Assembly: GCA_910587445.1 (NCBI GenBank)
Contig: CAJULE010000002.1
Span: 33,361-97,360, forward strand
Direction of reading: 5' to 3'
Length of the DNA: 64,000 nucleotides
Origin: an uncultured Christensenellaceae bacterium
GTDB taxonomy: Bacteria; Bacillota; Clostridia; Christensenellales; Pumilibacteraceae
The first letter of the stretch is position 1; each line of letters starts with the position of its first letter. Made by a program: the position numbers and the translations under genes. This document shows positions 22,330 to 31,448 of the stretch, in pieces. The notes under the pieces were generated by a model. It saw only the letters and a program-made list of their open reading frames with translations, made no database searches and was not told the DNA's origin.

Positions 22330-24081
22330 ATGAAAAAAGAAAAGGTAAAGAAGAGGGGGCTGTTAAATCGCTTTTTCGCTTACTACCGTCCGCACAGAAA
22401 GCTTTTCATTATAGACATGATCTGCGCGTTCGTAATATCGGTGTTCAACCTCGTCTATCCGTACTTGACGAAAGAGATAATAAATAATTACGTTCCCAAC
22501 AAGCTTCTCGATCTGCTTCTCGCGGCGTCGGGCATCTTGCTTGTCATATTCGTCATAAAAGCTGCGCTTAACTACGTGTTGCAATATTGGGGTCACCTTG
22601 TCGGTGTGCGAATACAGGCGGATATGCGCTCGCAGCTCTTTTCTCATCTCCAAAAACTTCCGTTTTCCTATTTCGACGACAATAAAACGGGCGTGATAAT
22701 GAGCCGCATGACAAACGACCTGTTCGAGATTTCGGAACTTGCGCATCACGGACCCGAGGATGTGTTTTTGTCGCTCATTACGCTTATCGGCGCGTTCGCC
22801 ATGCTCTCGACGATAAACGTCTATCTTACGCTCATAGTCTTTGCCTTCATACCGTTCATAGCGATTTATACTCTGCTCATGCGTCGCAGAATGAGAAGGG
22901 TGTTCGCTAAAGTTCGCGAGGAGCAGGGCGAAATAAACGCCGACATAGAAAGTGCGGTTTCGGGAATACGCATTTCTCGTGCGTACACGTCGGAGACTCA
23001 CGAAAGCGAAAAGTTCGAAATCGGCAACCGCGAGTTTGTCAAGGCAAAGAGCAGGCAGTATAAGGTCATGGGCGAGTTCTTTTCGTCAATGACGCTCCTT
23101 TTGGATATTCTCTATTTCGTCGTGCTTCTTGCGGGCGGATTGTTTTTCTATTACGGCAAAATAGACGTCGGGGAATTTGCGGCGTTCGTGCTGTATATAA
23201 GTACGCTTATCACGCCCATTCGCACGCTCACGACTATATACGAGGAGATACAGGGCGGTGCGACGGGCTTCAAGCGATTCTGCGACATAATGGATATTCC
23301 TGCGGAAAGCGAAAGCGATAACGCCCAAAGCGTCGATGTGCTGAAGGGCAATATAGTATTCGACGACGTGAGCTTCGGATATAAGCACGACGAGGGAGAC
23401 AAGGTCATAGAGAACTTCTCTATGAAGATCGATGCGGGAAAGACCATAGCTCTCGTAGGTCCTTCCGGCGGCGGTAAGACGACGCTCTGCCACTTAATAC
23501 CGCGCTTTTACGAGATAGACGGCGGCAAAATAAGCATAGACGGTTATGACATAAAAGATCTGCGCCGAGCCGATCTGCGCCGCAATATAGGCATTGTTCA
23601 ACAGGACGTGTTCCTCTTTAACGGCACGATCCGCGAAAACATCGCATACGGAGATTTTTCGGCAAAGGAAGAGGATATAGTCGAGGCGGCTAAAAAAGCC
23701 AATATTCACGACTATATAATCGGGCTTCCCGAGGGCTATGACACCAATGTCGGCGAGCGCGGAGTAAAGCTTTCGGGCGGTCAGAAGCAGAGAATATCCA
23801 TAGCGCGCGCTTTCCTGAAAAATCCGCCCATACTAATTTTGGACGAGGCTACGAGCGCGCTCGACAACGCCACCGAAATGCTCATACAGGAATCGCTTTC
23901 CAAGCTTTCGGAAGGACGGACGACGCTTGTTGTCGCACATAGGCTTTCGACGGTCAAAAACGCGGACGAAATAATCGTGATTACGGGCGAAGGCATAGAG
24001 GAACGCGGCGCCCATTCGGAACTTATGGAAAAGGGCGGGACCTATAAAAAGCTCTACGAATATCAGTTTAAGAACTTGTGA
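22330..24081 (+). CDS. ABC exporter, fused permease and ATPase
   Basis: A 583-residue half-transporter. Six membrane helices lie in the first ~320 residues; the ATPase part has GPSGGGKTTLCHL (Walker A), a Q-loop in IVQQDVFLFNGT, the signature LSGGQKQRISIARAF, Walker B ILILDEATSALD and the switch His in VVAHRLS. This is the MsbA/LmrA/YheI type (lipid, drug or peptide export), working as a homodimer or with another half. No second half-transporter is beside it, which suggests a homodimer. Substrate cannot be told. AGAGGAATAC lies before the ATG. Confidence 0.94.
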   Translation: MKKEKVKKRGLLNRFFAYYRPHRKLFIIDMICAFVISVFNLVYPYLTKEIINNYVPNKLLDLLLAASGILLVIFVIKAALNYVLQYWGHLVGVRIQADMRSQLFSHLQKLPFSYFDDNKTGVIMSRMTNDLFEISELAHHGPEDVFLSLITLIGAFAMLSTINVYLTLIVFAFIPFIAIYTLLMRRRMRRVFAKVREEQGEINADIESAVSGIRISRAYTSETHESEKFEIGNREFVKAKSRQYKVMGEFFSSMTLLLDILYFVVLLAGGLFFYYGKIDVGEFAAFVLYISTLITPIRTLTTIYEEIQGGATGFKRFCDIMDIPAESESDNAQSVDVLKGNIVFDDVSFGYKHDEGDKVIENFSMKIDAGKTIALVGPSGGGKTTLCHLIPRFYEIDGGKISIDGYDIKDLRRADLRRNIGIVQQDVFLFNGTIRENIAYGDFSAKEEDIVEAAKKANIHDYIIGLPEGYDTNVGERGVKLSGGQKQRISIARAFLKNPPILILDEATSALDNATEMLIQESLSKLSEGRTTLVVAHRLSTVKNADEIIVITGEGIEERGAHSELMEKGGTYKKLYEYQFKNL

Positions 24082-24117
24082 TATATCAAACTAAAGTCAA
24101 ATAATCCATTCATTTTC

Positions 24118-24146
24118 TTGCGCCTTGCTTTATTTTGTGATAGAAT
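24118..24146 (+). promoter_or_regulatory. Promoter of the 24210 gene
   Basis: TTGCGC (24118-24123) and TAGAAT (24141-24146) with a 17-base spacer. Confidence 0.6.
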
Positions 24147-24209
24147 ATAAGCTGTAAGGCGCATTTGTCTTTCGAAAATTTTTGCGGACAGGGGATCGAA
24201 GTCGTATCA

Positions 24210-24557
24210 ATGAACAAAAAACTCAGAAAAGCCGTGGCAATAATATCTCTCGTTTTCATGGGACTGTTCGTCGTATCGCTCGTCCTGTGTCTTATCGATA
24301 TAGGTATGCTGAACGGCAGTATAGGCTTTGTCGCGCTCTTTACGGGCTTTATCGGCATATCGCTGTTCTTCGTACTGCACTTCAACGACCGAGCGGAAAA
24401 GCGCAACGAAGAGGCGCGTAAACGGCACGATTTGACGGACGCGGACAAGCCGGAAAGCGTCGAGAACGGCGGCAAGACGGATACCGCGGCGGAATGTGAA
24501 ACGGGCGGCGAAGCTCCGACCGATACGGGCGAAGATGTAAAACAAGATCAGCCTTGA
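24210..24557 (+). CDS. Small two-helix membrane protein, unknown
   Basis: A 115-residue protein with two membrane helices (about residues 7-30 and 36-57) and a charged, disordered cytosolic tail rich in Asp, Glu, Lys and Thr. I start it at ATG 24210 (MNKKLRKAV), which gives a normal membrane-protein N-terminus; the frame is open further upstream. Its end overlaps the end of the opposite-strand gene by 10 bases. No family is recognised. Confidence 0.6.
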   Translation: MNKKLRKAVAIISLVFMGLFVVSLVLCLIDIGMLNGSIGFVALFTGFIGISLFFVLHFNDRAEKRNEEARKRHDLTDADKPESVENGGKTDTAAECETGGEAPTDTGEDVKQDQP

Positions 24558-25327
24558 GCTTTTCGTTTTTTCTTCCGTCCTATGGGTATGAGCGTCGCGA
24601 GCGCGAGCGCGAGGCACAGCGCGCCCATGGCGATATACAGCGGCGAGGTCGGCAGTATATACGACGTGCCGATAAGGAGCGCGCCGGAGAATAGGTAGCG
24701 CCTGAACAGTTCGCGTTTGAGCGCCGCTCTTAAAAGCGCTTTGAACTTTCCCTTGCGAGATTTTTTTACGTCCGGAAGGTCGAGCGGACAGTCGTCTATA
24801 AGGCTGTATAGCTTTTCGCCGCAAAGCGCCTTTATGTGCCCGCTGTCGGCAATAAACGAAGCGGCGGAAGAGTCGGGCGCGGAAGGCATGACGACCACGG
24901 CTTTTTGCGAGGAATCGGCACATTCGTCGTGTATGCGGCTCAGCTCTCCCATTACGGCAGGCGCAGGGACAAACAGCGGATAGACGCGGCGTTTGCTTGT
25001 CTTTCCCACGAGGTATCCGTTTTCGGCGGTAAATTCGTCGAACCTGCGCAGAGCGGTTGCAAAGTATTCGAGCCTCTGTCTTTCACCCGCAAAGGTAAGG
25101 GATTTCAGGGATCGTTCGCATTGTTTTCTCCGTGATTCTTTCGCTTTGAACTTTAAGTTCCGTGTTCGGAGAAAGGATAGCACGGACGCGACCGAGGCGA
25201 GCGCGGCAAACAGCGCGTCGAGCGCGGTAAGGCGCGTGCGCAAAATAACGAAAAGCCCTGCCGTAAGCACGATTACGAGCAGTAAGCAGTCGATTATTTC
25301 GGCAAGTAAGCTTTTAGACTCTCTCAT
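24548..25327 (-). CDS. Membrane protein of unknown function
   Basis: A 259-residue protein with paired membrane helices at each end (about residues 10-28 and 33-50, then 211-227 and 230-247) and a soluble middle domain containing VYPLFVPAPAVMGELSRIHDEC. The ends are basic (RRKQ and GRKKKRKAQG), placing both termini in the cytosol. The gene is divergent from the Sua5 gene and convergent with the small protein at 24210. I recognise no domain. Confidence 0.65.
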   Translation of the reverse strand: MRESKSLLAEIIDCLLLVIVLTAGLFVILRTRLTALDALFAALASVASVLSFLRTRNLKFKAKESRRKQCERSLKSLTFAGERQRLEYFATALRRFDEFTAENGYLVGKTSKRRVYPLFVPAPAVMGELSRIHDECADSSQKAVVVMPSAPDSSAASFIADSGHIKALCGEKLYSLIDDCPLDLPDVKKSRKGKFKALLRAALKRELFRRYLFSGALLIGTSYILPTSPLYIAMGALCLALALATLIPIGRKKKRKAQG

Positions 25328-25380
25328 ACCGTAAAATTATATCCGCAATTGGATACGGTTAAACAGATCGCGAGGACATT

Positions 25381-26382
25381 ATGGAAACAAAAGTGTTGAA
25401 ACCGACAGTAGAAAATATAAGGATCTGCGGCGAAGCCATAAGGCGCGGAGAGCTTGTCGCGTTTCCCACCGAAACCGTTTACGGACTCGGGGCGGATGCA
25501 ATGCAAAAGGATGCGGCAAAAAACATTTATGCGGCAAAGGGCAGACCGAGCGACAATCCGCTAATAGTCCACGTGGATTCCATAGGCGCGATGTCTGCGG
25601 TGGTGGAAAAAATTCCGCCCGTGGCCCTTCGGCTTGCCGCCCGTTTTATGCCGGGACCCTTAACTCTCGTCATGAAGAAAAAAGCCGCCGTTCCCGACGA
25701 AGTGACGGGCGGGCTCGATACGGTTGCCGTGCGTATACCCCTGTCGCGTACCGCTCTTGCTCTTATCCGAGCGGCGGATTCGCCCATATGCGCGCCTTCT
25801 GCGAATACGAGCGGCGCGCCCAGCCCTACGACGGCAAGCCATGTGCTCGAGGATATGAAAGGTAAGATCCCTTATATTCTCGACGGCGGCGCGTGCAAGA
25901 TCGGCATAGAATCTACGGTCATAGATTTGACTCGTGAGACGCCGAGACTGCTTCGCCCGGGCGGACTTCCCGTCGAAAAGATAAAAGAGGTCGTCGGAGA
26001 GATCGAGGTCGTGACAAACGCGAGCGTTGCGCTGTGTCCGGGCATGAAGTACAAGCACTATGCTCCGAAAGCAGAGGTGTTCTTTTCCGCATACTACGAT
26101 AAAATGACCGATACGATTGCCGATTGGTACGATAAAATCGTTTCCCGCGGCGGAAAGCCCGTCATTATGTGCCTTGACGAAAACGCGGAAAAGTACGGAA
26201 AGCGCGACGTCATAACGACGGGCGCGAGCTATGACGACTATGCTCACAATCTGTTCGCCGATCTTCGGCTCGCGGACGAAAGGGGCTACGGCTATATAAT
26301 CGCCGAAGGCGTACCCGACAGCGGCATAGGCAACTCACTTATAAACAGACTCATTAAGTCAAGCGGAGGTCGTATAATCTAA
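25381..26382 (+). CDS. tsaC: L-threonylcarbamoyladenylate synthase (Sua5/YwlC)
   Basis: A 333-residue enzyme that makes threonylcarbamoyl-AMP from threonine, bicarbonate and ATP, the first step of t6A37 tRNA modification. The YrdC domain (about 1-205) has FPTETVYGLGADA, the KGRPSDNPLIVHV motif and ICAPSANTSG. The C-terminal Sua5 domain (about 225-333) begins near SVALCPGMKYKHYAPKAEV. This long Sua5 form is usual in Bacillota, where ywlC lies near ywlE and rpiB (ywlF), the same order as here. AGGAC precedes the start. Confidence 0.95.
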   Translation: METKVLKPTVENIRICGEAIRRGELVAFPTETVYGLGADAMQKDAAKNIYAAKGRPSDNPLIVHVDSIGAMSAVVEKIPPVALRLAARFMPGPLTLVMKKKAAVPDEVTGGLDTVAVRIPLSRTALALIRAADSPICAPSANTSGAPSPTTASHVLEDMKGKIPYILDGGACKIGIESTVIDLTRETPRLLRPGGLPVEKIKEVVGEIEVVTNASVALCPGMKYKHYAPKAEVFFSAYYDKMTDTIADWYDKIVSRGGKPVIMCLDENAEKYGKRDVITTGASYDDYAHNLFADLRLADERGYGYIIAEGVPDSGIGNSLINRLIKSSGGRII

Positions 26383-26383
26383 A

Positions 26384-27238
26384 GTGGCAGACAGGAGAAA
26401 AAAAGCCGCAAAGCAAAAAGCGGTCACGGTGACGAGTGCGCCCGCGCCGAAAAAGAAGAGAGGTAAGGAGAAAAAACCGACGCTGTCGGCGGGCACGGCC
26501 GTTACGCCGTCCGAGCTCGAAAAACCGTCGGCAAAGCCCGTAAAGCAGAAGCAGCCCGCGCGGCAAAACGAAACGCCGCTTGGTGCTCATGCTGCGGAGC
26601 AGAGTCCCGAGCGGAATAAAAACGCGGGACAAGTGCCGCTTTTGCCGCAGGAAAAGGAAAAGCCGACGCTTGACGAGCAGCCGCAAACAATGCGTGAGCC
26701 GCCCGCCGTTTCTCCCGCGTCCGATAAGACGGCAGGCGAAACGCCGCCCGCAAAAACGTCGTATCCGCCGAGGAGAATAAATGTTCTGTTCGTGTGCACG
26801 GGCAACACCTGCCGCTCGGCAATGGCGCAATATATCTTTGCAGACTTCGTGGAAAGAAAGGGTATGAGCGAATATTTCGACGTGAGGGGCGCGGGGCTGT
26901 CCGCACTTAACGGCGACGACATGAGCGAGCAGGCTAAGCAGGTCTTATTCGAAAAGGGCATAAGAGAGATAAATCACTTTGCGAGGCGGCTTACGAGGGA
27001 AATGGTCGAAGCAAGCGATCTTGTCGTGTGTATGACGGAAGGGCATTTCCGCACAATCGGCGCGTTCGAAAATGTGACGACTGTCGCTCGGATAACGGGT
27101 GGTGCGGACGTGTCAGATCCTTGGGGCGGTTCGCTCGACGACTACCGCAAAGTGGCGGCATATCTCGAATATGCGTGCGGAGACGTGTACGACGCGGCGC
27201 TTAAAGCCGTGCGGGCGCAAACGGGCGGCACGGCTTGA
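26384..27238 (+). CDS. Low-molecular-weight phosphatase (YwlE-like) with long charged N-terminus
   Basis: A 284-residue protein. The last ~150 residues are a low-molecular-weight phosphatase: VCTGNTCRSAMAQ holds the P-loop CxxxxxR (C at about 141), and SDPWGGSLDDY holds the Asp general acid. Thr in place of the usual second-position residue (CTGNTCRS) is typical of the YwlE arginine phosphatase. The first ~130 residues are disordered, rich in Lys, Pro, Ala and Glu, and have no counterpart in YwlE, which is about 150 residues. The GTG start at 26384 lies 1 base after the Sua5 stop, with GGAGG 14 bases before. A later, undetected start would give a normal enzyme, but there is no good ATG. Confidence 0.82.
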   Translation: MADRRKKAAKQKAVTVTSAPAPKKKRGKEKKPTLSAGTAVTPSELEKPSAKPVKQKQPARQNETPLGAHAAEQSPERNKNAGQVPLLPQEKEKPTLDEQPQTMREPPAVSPASDKTAGETPPAKTSYPPRRINVLFVCTGNTCRSAMAQYIFADFVERKGMSEYFDVRGAGLSALNGDDMSEQAKQVLFEKGIREINHFARRLTREMVEASDLVVCMTEGHFRTIGAFENVTTVARITGGADVSDPWGGSLDDYRKVAAYLEYACGDVYDAALKAVRAQTGGTA

Positions 27239-27333
27239 ATTTATAAAGCGAATTGCGATTCTCTTTTTTTTGCGATACATGGTTGCGGAATATAAAAATA
27301 CGGTGAAATTTCGCATAAAGAGCGGTCAAATAA

Positions 27334-27362
27334 TTGATAAATCGAAATAAATATAGTATAAT
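27334..27362 (+). promoter_or_regulatory. Promoter of rpiB and probably the V-ATPase operon
   Basis: TTGATA (27334-27339) and TATAAT (27357-27362) with a 17-base spacer. I see no other promoter before the V-ATPase genes and only short gaps after rpiB. Confidence 0.75.
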
Positions 27363-27417
27363 TACAACATACTTAAGATGAGCGAACTGTGAATTTGACT
27401 CTGTGGAGGTCGGTTGA

Positions 27418-27867
27418 ATGTTGGCTATTGGCGGCGATCATGCCGCGACGCACTACAAGGAATGTATAAAAAGTCACCTCGACGCACGAAAGATCGAATA
27501 TGTCGATTTCGGTACAAACGAGACCGCTTCGTGCGACTATCCCGATTTTGCGCTTAAAGTCGCGGAGGCGGTAGCAAGCGGAAAATGCGAAAAGGGTATT
27601 CTCATCTGCGGCACGGGCATAGGTATGAGCATTGCGGCGAACAAGGTCAAAGGCATACGCTGCGCGCACTGTACGGATACGTTTTCGGCAAAAGCGTGCA
27701 GGGAGCACAACGACGCAAACGTGCTCGCGCTCGGCGAACGCATTACGGGTATGGGCACTGCGCTCGATATAGTCGACGTGTTTGTGGATACTCCGTTCAG
27801 CAATGACGAAAGGCATATCCGCAGGATAGAGAAGATGTCCGCCATAGAGGACAGGTATTTTAAGTAG
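27418..27867 (+). CDS. rpiB: Ribose-5-phosphate isomerase B
   Basis: A 149-residue enzyme interconverting ribose 5-phosphate and ribulose 5-phosphate. The N-terminal GGDHAA, the active-site loop ICGTGIGMSIAANK with the catalytic Cys (residue 63) and the C-terminal RRIEKMSAIE fit the LacAB/RpiB family at normal length. GGAGG lies 11 bases before the ATG. It follows Sua5 and the YwlE-like gene as in Bacillus, and is followed after 15 bases by the first V-ATPase gene, so it probably shares the ATPase transcript. Confidence 0.95.
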   Translation: MLAIGGDHAATHYKECIKSHLDARKIEYVDFGTNETASCDYPDFALKVAEAVASGKCEKGILICGTGIGMSIAANKVKGIRCAHCTDTFSAKACREHNDANVLALGERITGMGTALDIVDVFVDTPFSNDERHIRRIEKMSAIEDRYFK

Positions 27868-27882
27868 AAGGGTCAGGGGCAT

Positions 27883-28197
27883 ATGATAAGCGAAGTAATG
27901 AAGGAGATAGAGCAGGCGGAAGCCAAAGCCGAGGAAATAATTTCCGCGGCTCGGGAGCGCGCCCGCAATATCTCGCAAAGCGCTCGTGCGGAAGTCGAGG
28001 ACATTCGCAAGGAATATGACGCAAGGCTCAAGGAAGAGCTTGACAAAATAGAAAAGCGCGCCGAAAAAGAGGGAAACGAACAGGCGAACGAAATTCTCAA
28101 AAAGGCGAAAGCCGAAGCCGACGACGTCGCAAAAGCGAACGAGCGCGATTTCGGCAAGTGCGTCGGTAAAATCGCCGACAGAATAAGCAAGGCATAA
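27883..28197 (+). CDS. ntpF: V-type ATPase subunit G/H (peripheral stalk)
   Basis: A 104-residue, almost pure coiled coil (EIEQAEAKAEEIISAARERA ... EEIRKEYDARLKEEL) with the short conserved front of the archaeal-type H or NtpF subunit. With subunit E it forms the peripheral stalk that holds the catalytic head. It is the first gene of the V-ATPase block. The sequence is low in complexity, so the assignment rests partly on position before subunit I. Confidence 0.85.
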   Translation: MISEVMKEIEQAEAKAEEIISAARERARNISQSARAEVEDIRKEYDARLKEELDKIEKRAEKEGNEQANEILKKAKAEADDVAKANERDFGKCVGKIADRISKA

Positions 28198-28211
28198 GGC
28201 AGGGCGGGCGA

Positions 28212-30239
28212 GTGGCTGTAGTCGAAATGAAAAAACTGCGCCTTGTCGGGCTCTCTCGCGAGTGCGACAAGGTCATGGATACGCTGTCTAAAAGCGGCGT
28301 ATTCGAGGTGTGCCCGACTTGCGATATGGAGGTCGGAAACCGCTCTTTCGATTCCTCTCATCTCGATCGCCTTATCTCCAAGCAGGTAAAGGCGGCTTTT
28401 GCCATAGATTATCTGCAAAAGCTCGACGCCGAAGCGGTCGATCTTTGTGTTTCGAGAGAAAAGGCGATCAAAAGACACAAGGACGTCGAGCCTTTTCCGT
28501 ACAAAAACGCGGCAAAGTCCAAAGGACGCAGAATAATCACGCAGGCAGACTTTTACGACGGCGGCGCAAAGGAGTACGAGCTTCTTGCGACTGCCGATTC
28601 TCTCGAAAAAATAAACTTCAAAAGACTCGAAATAAAATCCGAGCTTCTGCGGTTGTCGTATAAGCTCGCTTCTCTCGAGCCGTTCGAAAACTTTCCGCTT
28701 AAGTTTTCGGATATCCGCGACACGCGCTCCACTTCGCGGCTTTTGGTTTGGTCGGAAAGTGCGGCGGCGGATACAAAGCGGCTCGAAGACGCCGGTTTTC
28801 CCGCATACGTCTGCGACTTAAAGACGTCCAAAGGTTCGCTTTTAAGCGTCATAGTACTAAAAGAGCACCGCGAAAAGGCGCTCGACCTATTGAGTTCCGA
28901 GGGCTTTTCTAAAGTGGAATATACGGACGATATGACGCCGAAGGAGCTTAAAGAGAGCGTGGAGTCTCGTATTGCGGCGCTTAAATCAGAGGATTTTGCG
29001 GCGTTCGAAGAGGGACTCAATTATGTAAAATACCTCGGGGAAATGCAGATCCTTTACGACTTTCTCGGTCTCGAAATAGAAAAGGCGCAGGCGGAAAGCG
29101 GATTTGTCCGCACCGACAGCACTTTCGTTGTGGAAGGTTGGTTGCCGGCTTCGGTCGCAGAGGAAGTTCTCGCCGAGATAAGGGGCAGGACCGAAAACGT
29201 GTGCGCATTTTTGACTGAGCCCGAAAAGGAGGACAACCCTCCCACGCTGTTGAGCAATCCGAAGCTCATTGCTCCTTTCGAGGAGATAACGAATTTGTAT
29301 TCTGCGCCCGCATACGGCGAGCTCGACCCAAATCCTTTCATGGCTGTGTTCTTTTTCATATTTTACGGCTTCATGATGGCAGACGCGGGGTACGGCATTG
29401 TCATGACAATTGCCGCGCTCATTATTTTAAACGTGTTCAAGCTCGAAAAGGGCACGTCCCGTCTCATTGCGCTCATAGGTATCAGCGGCATTTCGACGAT
29501 TTTCTGGGGAGTAATGTTCGGCGGTCTGTTCGGTATAGAGGGGATACCAGCGCTGTGGTTCAATCCGCTCAACGAGCCTCTCATGATGTTCGGACTGAGT
29601 CTCGGACTCGGAGTCGTTCAGGTCGTGTTCGGTTACGGTCTCTATACTTATAAGTCGTTCAAGCGCAAGAAGTATTTTGCGGGAATTGTCGACGTTCTGT
29701 TCAAAATCACCATAATCGTCGGCGTCGGACTCATTCTTTTGAATCTTCTGCTCGGGCTCTCTTCCGCATTTGCGACTGCGGGCATAGTCGTCATAATTGC
29801 TTCGCTCGTAGGCATAGTCGCGACGGCGGGGCACAACAGCCCGACCGTGGGCGGCAAGATAGCCGGCGGCTTTGCCGGTATTTACGATCTCGTGAACCTT
29901 TTGTCGGATATCTTGAGCTATGCACGTCTTTTCGGTCTCGCGCTCGCGTCGGCGGCAATAGCTCTCGCCTTCAACACTCTCGGCGCGCTGTTCTTCGGTA
30001 TTCCGGTAGTGGGCTACGTCATCGGCATAATAGTCCTTATCCCGCTTCATGTGTTCAATCTCGGTCTCGGACTGCTTTCGGGATATGTCCATAACGCTCG
30101 TTTGCAGTTCATCGAATTTTACAATAAGTTCTATGACGGCGGCGGCAGACTTTTCAGCCCCATGGGAGAAAAGACGAAGTATATTCGATTTGCTCCCAAA
30201 CAAGAGCATAAGAAGAAAAGCTCGAAAGAAAACGCATAA
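28212..30239 (+). CDS. ntpI: V-type ATPase subunit I (a-subunit)
   Basis: A 675-residue subunit. The first ~330 residues are the cytosolic arm with coiled coils; the rest has about seven to eight membrane helices including the TMDGG-equivalent FMMADAGYGIVMT and the half-channel segment LSDILSYARLFGLALASAAIA, where the conserved Arg (in YARL) faces the rotor carboxylate. It forms the stator ion path. A GTG start at 28212 gives AVVEMKKLRLVGL, the expected front. The gene is complete. Confidence 0.95.
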   Translation: MAVVEMKKLRLVGLSRECDKVMDTLSKSGVFEVCPTCDMEVGNRSFDSSHLDRLISKQVKAAFAIDYLQKLDAEAVDLCVSREKAIKRHKDVEPFPYKNAAKSKGRRIITQADFYDGGAKEYELLATADSLEKINFKRLEIKSELLRLSYKLASLEPFENFPLKFSDIRDTRSTSRLLVWSESAAADTKRLEDAGFPAYVCDLKTSKGSLLSVIVLKEHREKALDLLSSEGFSKVEYTDDMTPKELKESVESRIAALKSEDFAAFEEGLNYVKYLGEMQILYDFLGLEIEKAQAESGFVRTDSTFVVEGWLPASVAEEVLAEIRGRTENVCAFLTEPEKEDNPPTLLSNPKLIAPFEEITNLYSAPAYGELDPNPFMAVFFFIFYGFMMADAGYGIVMTIAALIILNVFKLEKGTSRLIALIGISGISTIFWGVMFGGLFGIEGIPALWFNPLNEPLMMFGLSLGLGVVQVVFGYGLYTYKSFKRKKYFAGIVDVLFKITIIVGVGLILLNLLLGLSSAFATAGIVVIIASLVGIVATAGHNSPTVGGKIAGGFAGIYDLVNLLSDILSYARLFGLALASAAIALAFNTLGALFFGIPVVGYVIGIIVLIPLHVFNLGLGLLSGYVHNARLQFIEFYNKFYDGGGRLFSPMGEKTKYIRFAPKQEHKKKSSKENA

Positions 30240-30297
30240 TATATAGGCAAACCGCCGCAAAGCAGCGGCATTACAAATACTTTGGAGGTTTACAAAA

Positions 30298-30774
30298 ATG
30301 GAACTCGGCTACTTTTACGCACTGCTCGGTGCGGCGCTCGCGATCCTTTGTTCGGGCATAGGCTCGGCTATAGGCGTCGGCAGAGCGGGTCAGGCGGCAA
30401 CCGCGCTCATGTCGAAGGATCCGTCCAAGTTCGGCAACGCGATGGTATTACAGCTTTTGCCCTCGTCGCAGGGACTTTACGGCTTTGTCGTGGCATTCAT
30501 GGTGCTCGTCAAGCTTCAGGTCCTCGGAGGAGATCCCGTCGCGCTTACGAATACGCAGGGCTTGTCTCTGCTTGCGCTGTGCTTGCCGATAGCTCTCGTC
30601 GGACTCGTTTCGGCTATCACGCAGGGCAACGTCATAGTGGGCGGTATCAATTTGCTCGGAAAGCAGGACAAGCAGATGGGTCACGCGATACTTTTGGCTG
30701 TCATGGTCGAAATTTTCGCGATATTCTCGCTCATCGTTTCGCTTCTCGGCGTGCTTCTTTTCAAGATCGGCTGA
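30298..30774 (+). CDS. ntpK: V-type ATPase subunit K (rotor ring)
   Basis: A 158-residue proteolipid with four membrane helices, a doubled c-subunit. By comparison with Enterococcus hirae NtpK the Na+ ligands can be placed: L54, S57 (Thr in E. hirae) and Q58 in QLLPSSQGLYGF, Q109 in ITQGN and the key E138 in MVEIFAI. Only one carboxylate is kept per four helices, as is typical for this V-type ring. The gene has a strong GGAGG site and a small hairpin (30254-30269) in front, which may help high expression of this multi-copy subunit. The ligand set suggests Na+ coupling. Confidence 0.94.
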   Translation: MELGYFYALLGAALAILCSGIGSAIGVGRAGQAATALMSKDPSKFGNAMVLQLLPSSQGLYGFVVAFMVLVKLQVLGGDPVALTNTQGLSLLALCLPIALVGLVSAITQGNVIVGGINLLGKQDKQMGHAILLAVMVEIFAIFSLIVSLLGVLLFKIG

Positions 30775-30787
30775 TCGGAGATCGTTT

Positions 30788-31372
30788 ATGGAAGGAAAAG
30801 ACGCGATAATAAACAGCATAATCGCGACGGCGGAAAGCAAAGCGCAGGCAATAGTCGCCGACGCGATAGCCGAAAAAGATTCGTTGCTGGAAATGACGCG
30901 AAATCGTCTCGAACAGAGGGAGAGGGAAACTCTTGCCCATGCCGAAGAGGAAGCTCGCAAGACGGTGGAGAGAAAAGTGACTCTTGCCGAGCTCGACAGG
31001 CGCAAGCTTCTTTTAAAGGCTAAGCAAGCCCTTATCGATAAGGTTTACGACGCGGCGATCGCAAAGACGCTCAATATGACGGACAACGTCTATCGCGACT
31101 TTATCGGCGGTCTTGTCGCGCGCTATGCCGACGACGGCGACGAAGTAATGGTATCGGAACGCGACGTTCGCCGCTTGCCGTACGATTGGGCTACCAAGCT
31201 CGGCGAAAGTATAGGTAAGGATCTGTCGCTTTCGGGCAAACATCACGACGCCCGCGGCGGTGTCGTGCTCGTCGGCTATAAGTGCGACAAAAATCTCACG
31301 CTCGACACTCTCGTCAAGCAGATAAGACCGGAAACGGAAGCGGAAATCGCCGAAAAACTCTTCGGACGTTGA
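30788..31372 (+). CDS. ntpE: V-type ATPase subunit E (peripheral stalk)
   Basis: A 194-residue protein with a long N-terminal coiled coil (about 10-95, ATAESKAQAIVADAIAE and following) and a globular C-terminal part ending GVVLVGYKCDKNLTLDTLV and ARPE-like RPETEAEIAEKLFG, the family's head-binding end. It pairs with the G/H subunit at 27883. The 13-base gap to subunit K shows co-transcription. Confidence 0.92.
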   Translation: MEGKDAIINSIIATAESKAQAIVADAIAEKDSLLEMTRNRLEQRERETLAHAEEEARKTVERKVTLAELDRRKLLLKAKQALIDKVYDAAIAKTLNMTDNVYRDFIGGLVARYADDGDEVMVSERDVRRLPYDWATKLGESIGKDLSLSGKHHDARGGVVLVGYKCDKNLTLDTLVKQIRPETEAEIAEKLFGR

Positions 31373-31448
31373 CGGCTTATATACTTCGGTATAAAGGACT
31401 GCGTTCTCCGTTTAAGTATTTTTAAAACACGCCAAAGGGAAATCGTAA

